Shown here: positions 1 through 10,600 of the stretch, one piece after another
Numbering within the stretch: the first letter of the stretch is position 1
Layout: each line of letters begins with the position of its first letter
NCBI RefSeq assembly: GCF_007362955.1
Contig: NZ_CP041696.1
Span: 2,728,001 to 2,792,000, forward strand
Reading direction: 5' to 3'
Length of the DNA: 64,000 nt
From: Lysinibacillus fusiformis
GTDB taxonomy: Bacteria > Bacillota > Bacilli > Bacillales_A > Planococcaceae
Translations under genes and position numbers: made by a program
Notes under the pieces: generated by a model
Databases searched by the model: none
What the model saw: the letters and a program-made list of their open reading frames with translations, nothing else
What the model was told of the DNA's origin: nothing

Positions 1-3000
1 CTGTCCCTTCAGCATTAGCTGTCCACTTTCCTGTACTTAAAGTAACGACATCAGTACCTTGTATATGTGTTGCAGAGCTATAACTTGTTGCTTCAGTAAC
101 AAGCTCAGAAGTTAATACATAGTCTGCTCCTACAGTAACATTATAAATTTCATCATTTACTGTGTATGAAGCGGTAGATATACTATTTTGATCTGCGTAA
201 ATAATTGTTTTTCCATTCTGCGAAACTGTACGTAAGTTTCCTTTAATATTCGACACTTCACCATCTACTACGAGTGCATCATGTAAAATTGGACTCGCTG
301 GGACAAAGCTATTGCCAACTAAATCAGCTTTTACGAGCAGTGTTTTGTAAGTGGCTTTTTCACCTTGGACAATAAAGATCGACTCAGCTGTATCGTAAAA
401 TACGACATCTAAGCCTGTTGTGCCAACTGTAGCTGTAGCACTGCCTGATTTGCTTAATATAGTTGGTGCAAACTTGAATACATCAAATTCTATCGTTTGA
501 GTAAGTGGTTTAAATGGATAGCTTAAATCATCGTTAACTTGTAAAACATAAAGAGCTTGCTTTCCTTCATTGCCTTTAATGATGACATGTTCAGTTCCAA
601 TTGTACCTGGAAAAACAGTCACATTTCCATTGCTTACTTTAATGACACCTTGATGTGATGTGAATACACTATCATTTGCAGTCGTAACATCGGTTGGATA
701 GAAACCGAAATTAGCAGTATTCAATGTTTGTTTTACCATTTGTGAAGTGACTGACCAAGTGCTATTTGTATCTTTTGTTACTTCAATTGCAATTTGAATC
801 GTTTCGTTATTGTTCTTAACCGTAACAATTTCTGTACCAACTGTATGTGGCTCAAAAGAAACGTTTGTACCAGTAAATGTTGCGTTTGTTAATGTCGAAT
901 CTACTGCAGTAATAGTAGATAAAGCTTGTGAAACATCGACAACTGTTGACTCTATTAAATCTTTTTGCATTGTTCCGTCTACTGTCACAGTTATACGGTA
1001 TGTTTTATTATCTATTAGTATATCTTCCGTACCTATACCTATTGCAACTAACATATTGCCTTCAGCTGTTACAACCGTGCTAGCTGGTGGTATTTTAATC
1101 GTAGAGCTTGTTACTGCATATTCAATACGCTGTGCAGTAGTTTGAAGTACGTTATTCGTTTTTGTTGCGATTAAGTTATATAATTGGCCATCAATATTAG
1201 CAACAATTTTACCTTCTTTTAATGCATACACATCTGGTGCATTAAAGCGGAATATTGTAGAATCTCCTTCTACAATTGTTATGGACGTTGCGCCAGTAAC
1301 AGTTGTTTTTGCAATTGTTGGTGTCATGACGAAGCCGCCAGTCGCGTCCGTTACGAGCATATGGATAATTGTTTTGGTATCATTGATTGTAATTTCTGCT
1401 TGACCACTGTTTTTTGCATAGATGATTAATTCATTATTTAAAATCTGTGCTGTTACGACACCTGTGCCAGTTATAGAGTTAATAGTATAACTGTTAATAG
1501 AGTCAACGCCTAGCTCGCTAGCTGTAAAGATTTTTTGCTGAACAGGCTCGCTTACTTCGATATTGTATAAGCCATCTGCCGCTAGTGAAACAGCTACAGT
1601 ACGGATTGTATCGCCAACTTTAATCGTTGAGATACCAGGTTGTTGAGCATATATTTTACTGCCGGCAGCTTTAATACTTGTTCCAGCAATCACTTCTACG
1701 GATTCGGTAAATTCTGCATCGACAATGTCATAATTGATTGCAAATGTTCGGTTCGGATTGCGCGTAATTGTGACGTTCATAAATGCTTTATAAGCAGTAG
1801 CATCCGTGCCAATTGTTGTTTCTAAAACCGTCTTACCAGATTCCAACGCGTAAATAACGTGGTCTCGTACCTCTGCAAATTGACTGACTGACCAGCTCGT
1901 ACTAATTTTTTCAGCTATTGCTTGTTTTGCAATCGCCGTTGTTAAATTGGCACCGTTATTTGCGACAACTGTAGAGAAATGTGTTCCATCAGATATAGTA
2001 ATATCAGTAATGCCATCGTTCAATCCATAAATATAGAGTGTAGATTTATCGACGTTAACGAGCGTATTGACAATTGCACTTGCTGAAGAGGCTGTGCTAA
2101 TTTCAGTAAGCCCTAAATCAGCTGCAGATAAGGTCGCTAATGTATGGTTAGTTTGGGTAACACTATACAAGCCTAACTCAGCATTTTTTGTTACACGGAT
2201 CATTGAAGCCGTAGTGGCAGACGTTTCATATAATGTATTGCCTATAGCAGTAGGGTAATACATGCTACCGTTTGCTGCTGGACGGGTACTCGTTGTTGAT
2301 GTACTGTGCAATGCATTTGTAGCAGTGAGATTAAACATTACAGGCGTGCTCGTAATGACTAGATTGCCCGATACTGTCTCTACTTTTATATTGACTAAGC
2401 CGACAATCACGCCATTTTGTGTTAATGCTAATGATGTTGTTCCTGCTTTTTTCGCAGTCATATTTAAACCGCTAGCTGTAGCAGTTACATCAATCATTGT
2501 TTTATCAAAGTCACTAGCTGTAATTGCATGTGTAGCAGTGTCAAGGTCAATGTCTGCAAATTTCAAGCTTTCAATTGCAGCTTGTGGTGTCACCGTAAAT
2601 AAGCCATCTTCACTACGTGTTACTGTAAAGGCTAATTCTTTATTAGTATCATCCATAACAGTTAATGTCGTTGTTCCGACACCTGTACCCGCAAAGATTA
2701 TTAATTTATTATCACGTACTTCTGCTGCTGCAATTGTACTTAATGTATTTGACTTTGTAGTAATTGTTGCTGACAAACCGTAATCAGCGTAATTAATGGT
2801 AACCATTTTGCGCTCATCTACTGCTAAGGCATATTTATTGTTTTCGACAGTAGTTTTCGCCGTTACACGATAATTTGCTGTTAAGAAAGTTTCATCTGCC
2901 GCGCCGTTTAAAGCGTAAAGAGTTGTATTGTTTAATTCTAAATTTGTCGTTGATAGGGTTGTAGGTGCTTCTGTTAAGTTTGCTTGGACAAAGCTTGGTG

Positions 3001-6000
3001 TTGCAGTAAAGTATCCGTTACTACCACGTACAACATCAACATTTACTAAACGGTCATTTTTCGCTTTTAATGCGGAAGTCCCTGTAGCTAAAAGGAATAC
3101 ATCATTATTATTTAAACGAACTGTATTGCCTGAGAGCATAGACGCATCTGCGAAATCTCCAATTAATTCGATTTTTGCTGCCTCTAATGCAGAAGGTTTA
3201 CCATTCGTTACTGTTGTATGATAGACAGTTGCATCTGAGCCATTTGTAATTGTGATATCAGACACGCCAGAGGTTCCTGTCGCATAAATAATTAATTCAT
3301 TATCGGCTGTATCCACAACTGTTTCTACACCGTTTAAAGTCGTTGCTGCTACAGTATGACTGCCTGTTAAATCAAGCGATACGAATGGTTTAGCATCCGA
3401 TACTGTTAATTTATATTGATCGTCAGTTTTTGTCACATTTACGATATAGACATCTGTTGCAGTATTAACTAATGCTGTCCCTTCGCCAATTGGATAGAAG
3501 GAATCGTTACTTGCCCCGAAAGTTTTCAGCATGGAGCTACTCGTAATAACCTCAATTTCTGAACCAATTGTGTGCGTTAATATGCTTGCACTTGGCTGTA
3601 ACTTATTTGTTGGCTCCGTCTTTGTTGTTACATTCACTAAACCGTTTGTAAAGGCCAGTGAAGTATTGCCAGCAGCTAATGTATAAATTGTGATTTTATG
3701 TCCATCCCATACACCACGAGCTTTTTCCGTTTGAACTTGTTCAACTGCTGCTGTGCTAAATGCAACATTCTCGATTTCAGTTTTGGCAACTTCAGCAGAA
3801 ATGACTACACCTGTTTCGTCTAGCTCTACATTGACAATTGCTTTATCTGACCCATTCGTAACGAGTACACTTACTGTTTGCGCAACAGTCGCACCATTAC
3901 TATAAATCGTTAAGTTATCTGCTTCACGGACAAGAGCGATTGCATTTGTATTGCCACCAACAATCGTTGCATTTGTGAACTGATCTAAACCAGCGTCAGT
4001 CGTTGCAATTACTTTGCTAGTAGTCGGTGTAGATGAAATTTGTAGTTTACCATTTGTAGCCTCTGTCACTTTCACTACAACAATATTTTGACCATCTCGA
4101 ACTTTTGTTTCGCCAATTCCGACAGCATAAATCGTATTTGTTAGTCCATCAATACGGACTATAGATGAGTCCGTTACGTTCGGAATAGTAGAAACTGCAC
4201 CTGTTCCTGCTATTGTTAATGGAACGATAGTTGCTGTTAAATAGCCATCCGTATCGCGTGTTACCTCAATGCGCTGTAAATCACCATCTACTGTTGCATA
4301 CGTAAAGCCTTCAGTGAAGTAGTATAGTTGTGTCTTGGCATTATCAAAGCGTGTGATAGCTGTATTTTGAACGTTAATATTTGTTGCGTTGTTAAATGTC
4401 TCATCTTGACGGGCGATTTTGTGCTCTAATAATGCAGCCCCTTTATCAACAAGTTTTACTACTGTGCGAAGGTTGCTATCAGTTGCTTTTACAGTAAATT
4501 CAGTAGAGCCAGTTGTAGAGCCTGTTAGCTTACTATAGGCAATAATTTTATCGTCCATCTTACTAACGTAAGCAATGTTCGTATCATAGCCTGTCTCGAT
4601 CGTTGTTGCAGTTGTCGAATTAAAGCCTAAATCAGCTGCTGAATAAACGGCTGTACTAATTTCTACAGGTGCTGAAATTGTGAATTGGCCGTTTGATTTG
4701 GACACAATGACTTGTTGAACGCTGTTACCGTTTAGGAATTGTACAGTACCTTCCTTAAGTGCATAAACTTTTGTACCATCAATGCGAATTTTGCTCGCAT
4801 CTTCTTGGTGAATTAATGTAGGTGTTCCAGTAGCCTCTGTTACGATTGGTGTTGTTGTCGTTACTGTTAAATCATTTGCTACATCGACATTCACGGTAAC
4901 AGATTTACTGTTTTCGTCTGTAATGAGTAATGAAGTTTTACCCTCAGTTACCCCATAAATACTAATTGTATCTGCGTATTCAGTCTTATTAATAATAGCT
5001 GCATTATGACCTAAAGCAGAAATGTTTCCAGTCAATCCGAGATCAGCGGCTGTAATAGTTGTAGCTGCTGTTAATATTGTTTCAGTCATCACGAACTGTC
5101 CATTAGTGCTTGTTACTTCATATGCAATAATCGTACCATCAGATAAACGAACTTTTGCAATAGCATTATTTTTTACTGCATAAACAGTTTTTTTATCTGC
5201 TGATAGACGAACTGCATCGCCTTCAATAATTGTACCGTCTAATGTATTTACCTTTTGAACTGCGTCTACCGTTAATTGTCGTAAATCAGGTGTAGGTGAG
5301 CCACTATCTACTGCTGAAGTAATATTTACTAATAATTTTTTATCATTAATATCTGCTACTTCATATGCGGTAGTACCCGTAGCTAAAGCAAAGAACTGAA
5401 CATTAGTACCTGTTGTTTTAGCGCGAATCACATTTTCTGTTGTCCAACTAGTAGAAGAACTATTCGATAAACCATAGTCTGCTAAATTTAATGTTGTATT
5501 TGTATCTTCAATTTCTGCTGTAAATGTACTTCCATCACGTTTTACATAAATATAAGTAGTGGCCGTGGTAGAAGCACCGCTCGTACCATTTACTTGAATA
5601 CGTGCTTCTGTATTTACAGGAACAGATATACTAATTTGATTTCCATTCAAAGTCGCTTTAACATTTGGATCGCTACTTGTTGCAGAAACTAGCGTATCTA
5701 GGCCAAGAGCAGTTTTATTAAATGTCTTTTTGTAAGTTGTTGTACTAGCTGTATCGAAACTATATAGTCCAGTAATCGCGTTTTGAGTTAAATTGATAGT
5801 ATAGTAAGCGTCATTACTTGCTAATGGTACTTCAATCGTCGCTTGTCCATCTGTCATACCTATACCAGTGGCGTAAATTGTTTGTCCTTGTAAATGTGCC
5901 GCCGCTGAATTAATCGTTGCATTTGCTCCAACTGTTTCTGGAATAATATGTGTGACAGGAGCAACATTAGCAACATAGCGATTATTTGAACGTGTAATCG

Positions 6001-7600
6001 TCACATTAATAACAGATCTCTTCGTTCCATCGCTAACGCGGAATGTACGGTTACCTTCTTGGAAGCCATATATATATAGCTTGCCATTATCTACTATAGC
6101 TCGAGCAGCTGGAGAAATAGCTCCGACAACATCGCTAATTGAAGTTAAACCTAAGGCACTAGCTTGTACTTCAGCACGCGCTACATCTGTTGCTAAATCA
6201 AATTCATAGGAGCCACCATTTTTCGTTACATAAATTACTGTACGTTCAGTTGGCTCTGTGTTCGATGAAAGTGTAATTTCAGATGTACCATTAGCAGCTA
6301 AAATAGCGACTAATTGACCACCGATCACTTGAATCTTATCTGCAGCATTTGAAGAAGTGGCAGATGTAATTGTTGTCATATGTACATCTGATGGTGACAA
6401 TTGGAAATTACTTACTTCTTCAAAATTAGCTAATGTATATTGATTGTTTGCTTGAGAAACAACAACCTCATATTGTTTGCCGTTTGATAATGTAATTATA
6501 GAAGAACCTGTTTTTACGGCATAAATATCTAATCCATTAGCACGAACACTTTGTCCACTAATGTCGCTAATTGTTGCGCTGCTATTAGATGTATCTCCTC
6601 CGACAGTAGGGTCAGTTAAAGAACTTTTCAATACTTTTAAATCTGCTACTAATAGCTTACCTGTACTATTGCTTACGGTAACATTAAAAATTGCCTTCTT
6701 TTCTGAAGCATCTGCGATAACGTAAGAGCCTGTTGCAACTGAGTTTGCAAATATTTGTAATCCGGTACCGTTATCGACTAAATGGAACCCACCATTTGTT
6801 GGATGTTTAGTGACCGTATGCGATGAATCGATATTTAAATCAGTTGCAATTGACAGCGTATTTGCTGATTTTGCAATTTTATATGTTAATGATTCATTTG
6901 TTGCATTAATATTTACAGCCGTTACATAAGGTCCGTTGCCTAATAAAATTAACTCACTACCTGCTACGCGAGGGTATAATATGATACTATTATCCGAAGT
7001 TAAGGCACCTAAATTTTTTGATGAGATCTCTGTTACTGACGATAACCCTAAATCATTGAATGTAATTTCCGTAGGTGTAATAGTAAATACATCTGAAATA
7101 TCGTAATGGGTTCCGCTTAAGGATACAGTAATACCGTTTACCTTTTTGCCAATAGGATTTGTATCAGCGTCAGCCGTTTTAATAAGTGCAAATGCTGGCG
7201 TTAGTTGTGTTGGTATAATATATGTTTTGTTATCGTTAGCTGTAAAGAAACGGAAGGAATCGGCCCCATCGAGTAACTCACCTGGAGTTGCTTCTTTCGC
7301 TAATATCGTTTGGGTTGTGATTTTTTTACTACTATCGACTGTAACAGATACTAATGTTGCAAGTCCGTTTGAATCTGTAACGCGCACTGTTGTTGAACCT
7401 GCTGCAAGAGCTGTAAATAACAGTTTCCCATCATCTGTTATAGAGTTTGAAATAACATTTTGCTTTGAGTATGTGAATGAATTCGTAATTGCCCCAGGTA
7501 ATAATAGCTGTGTAGCGGTCATAGTTGCCTCAGTGTCATAGGCATTATCAGCATTAATTTGATTTACTAAAGACTCTAAACTTTCGATTGTTGTATAGCC
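1..7600 (-). repeat. Array of diverged modules of about 65-75 residues in the giant SLH protein
   Basis: Two alternating module types recur in the translated minus strand. Type A starts near T-x-ADLGL and carries an N-x-L-x-IYG/A-x-x-x-G-x-x-x-I-x-[IV]-x-DG core. Type B carries a VYALKEG-x-x-x-V core followed by a TNGQF/NGKL segment. ADLG-like anchors are visible near 1507, 2111, 2780, 4630, 5034, 5470, 5705, 6148 and 7043. I estimate 30-40 modules; exact boundaries need a self-alignment. The copies are strongly diverged at DNA level, unlike the 39/42-bp stalk repeat, so the array is old. Confidence 0.7.
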
Positions 7601-10600
7601 GTTCGGGTTGGCATTTAATGCTTCAATATATTTAGATAGGAAGAAGCTATCGAAAGTTACATTTGATGTTGAAATAACAAGCTTTAATAAAGGCTTAATC
7701 ATTTCAGGATCATTGCGACCATTAGCTACAGATAATTCGGCCACTTTTTTTAGAGCTTTAATAAAGTCTGTAGGGTTAGTAGTGATTTGGAAACTGCTCG
7801 AAACTAATTCATTTGTAACATAAATTTGTCTGCTTCCGCTTAATGATATGCCAGGTATAGTAAAGACATATGAGTTTAACCCGTCATTTTTTGTCCAGCT
7901 ATTATTAACATTGAAACTTTGATACGCTAGCTCACCATTTTTAAATAGTAAGAAATGCTTTAATGTGTTACTTGGTGTATCCAAATCACGATAACGTGTT
8001 TTATAAGTGAATGTATTGGTCGCAAGGTCTCGACCACTTAAAGAAATATTTGAAATATTGCTAGTATCGATTAAAGAATAACCTTCAACAGAAGTGCCAT
8101 TTACGCTATAGGCAACAATAGTTTTCATATCAGCGTATAAAATGAATGGTTTATTCGCTGAGTGTAGTACTGCATCTGAGGGAATTGTAGTTGCATTTTT
8201 ATAGCTATTTATATCTTTTGTTGAATCTAGTGTTACGTACATTAATTGATTATTAGTAGGAATATCGGCAGTAATTGTGTAGTAGCCAAATCGATCTTGT
8301 ACTATAGCCGAACTAAACGATTCATTATTTCCTGAGTTTTGCTCCTGCTTTTTGAAAATGACGTGATCATTAGGGATAGATACCGCATTTAAGTTAACAG
8401 TAGAAGCCGTAACATTAATGAAGTCTAACCAGCCATCGATCCCTATTGCAGGCGCTGTAATATTTAATAAACCAATTGTTTTGGCACTAGTACTGTTAAT
8501 TGATAATGGGTGTTTTAATGTAACATCTAATGTACTGACGTTTGCATTTAATGTTAGTAGTGATACATTATCCGCAATTGAAAGATTGGTTAGTGATGTG
8601 GCAGCTGTAACATCAATTCCATTGTTTTTAATCGTAATACTCGAGAATGGCTTACCCTGTACATCTACCTTTGTATCTTTACGTTCGACAGTTAAGACTT
8701 GACCTGCATAATCCCCATCAGCAAATGTTACTGTCATTGATGTTCTTCCTAAATCATTGCTTGCTAAAAATGAGCGTACGTCAAGTGTGGCAAAACGTTG
8801 ACCTTGTAATAAATGACCGAATATTGAATAAGGTTCTACAATATTCACTTCGCTGCTAGTTACATCCGATACAAGGACGTTATTTTGTGTGGATGCGATT
8901 GTTAAATTGCTCCCAGAGGCGCCTGAAATAGTCGTAAAATTACCTTGTGCATTTATTGAAGCAGTAGTATTGGTGAAAACTAATGATTCGGCAGTAGTAA
9001 AAACGCTGAGTTTGTCAGTGGTAACATTTGCTATCGAACTAATATTTCCGCTTAACTCCATATTTGTAACGTTAATTCCATCAATAGTAACAGCCTCTAG
9101 ACTAGTAGCTTTAACAATTAAATTTGTGACATTTGAAACATTTGTTACTGTTAAAACACCACCGGAAATAATTAGCTCGTCAATATTGGTTGTCAAGCCT
9201 ACTAGAGTTTGCCCATCAAATGTAGCTTGCTCGATGGCCATCGATTTAATTTTTGTAACGGTATTACCAGCTACTTCAAATTCAAGATGAGAAATTTCTG
9301 TTGCGTATACAGATAAAAACTGTGTTAATTGAGAATCTGCTAGTGTATATTCAATCGTGGCTCCATCTTGTGAAGTGGTACCCACAATGATTTTGTCATC
9401 TTTAATACTGACAGTAGTAGCAACGATTGTTTCACCGCCGTCACCTGGAGTAGAGCCATTATTGTTATCGCCATCACCGTCACCTGGAGGGGTAGAGCCG
9501 TTATTGTTATCGCCATCGCCGTCACCTGGAGGGGTAGAGCCGTTATTGTTATCCCCATCGCCGTCACCTGGAGGGGTAGAGCCGTTATTGTTATCCCCAT
9601 CGCCGTCACCTGGAGTAGAGCCACTATTGTTATCGTCATCGCCGTCACCTGGAGTAGAGCCATTATTGTTATCGCCATCGCCGTCACCTGGAGTAGAGCC
9701 ATTATTGTTATCGCCATCGCCGTCACCTGGAGTAGAGCCATTATTGTTATCGTCATCGCCGTCACCTGGAGTAGAGCCATTATTGTTATCGCCATCGCCG
9801 TCACCTGGAGTAGAGCCATTATTGTTATCCCCATCGCCGTCACCTGGAGTAGAGCCATTATTGTTATCCCCATCGCCGTCACCTGGAGGGGTAGAGCCGT
9901 TATTGTTATCGCCATCGCCGTCACCTGGAGGGGTAGAGCCGTTATTGTTATCGCCACCGCCGTTGCCTGGAGGGGTAGAGCCGTTATTGTTATCGCCATC
10001 GCCGTCACCTGGAGGGGTAGAGCCGTTATTGTTATCGCCATCGCCGTCACCTGGAGGGGTAGAGCCGTTATTGTTATCGCCACCGCCGTTGCCTGGAGGG
10101 GTAGAGCCGTTATTGTTATCGCCACCGCCGTTGCCTGGAGGGGTAGAGCCGTTATCGCCACCGCCACCGTTACCTGGAGAAGTAGAGCTGTTATCTCTAT
10201 CGCTCTCACTTGGGGGAGTTAGACCATATTGAATATTAAAAGTTTTGACTGCGTCTTCCCAAGTGTAAATTACGTTGTTAATATTCACCGTCGAAACTGT
10301 TATAGAGTTTGAGACAACTAAAGAATTAGTTCCATCACCATTAATATATAATACTTCTATTTTTGCTGTACCTGTTATTACTGCATCTGAAGATACATAA
10401 ACCCTTTTATAATCTCCGTTTAGCGTTAAATTCTTTGCGTGTTGCACATGCATGGAAGAGATAGAAGAAGCTGTTTTAGAAATAGTAACTTCATTTGCTT
10501 CTGCATGAAACGAGTCAATGATTGAGTTGTTAAAAGTAATATTTGCTTTATTTGTCTTATTTACAACAGGTTTTAAAGAAGCTACATTTTTTGATTGATC

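Noticed and set aside
810..3221. Several plus-strand frames of 60-170 codons inside the giant gene
   Set aside because: Antisense shadows of the SLH protein, lacking ribosome sites and family features.
9436..10205. CRISPR array
   Set aside because: The tandem repeat has no spacers and encodes protein in frame with an SLH gene.
9357..10232. 291-codon plus-strand frame rich in GVEPLLLSPSPSP and a 289-codon minus frame rich in ITALPLQVTA
   Set aside because: Both are other-frame readings of the 39/42-bp repeat, which has no stops in these frames because its length is a multiple of three. The in-frame minus reading belongs to the SLH protein.
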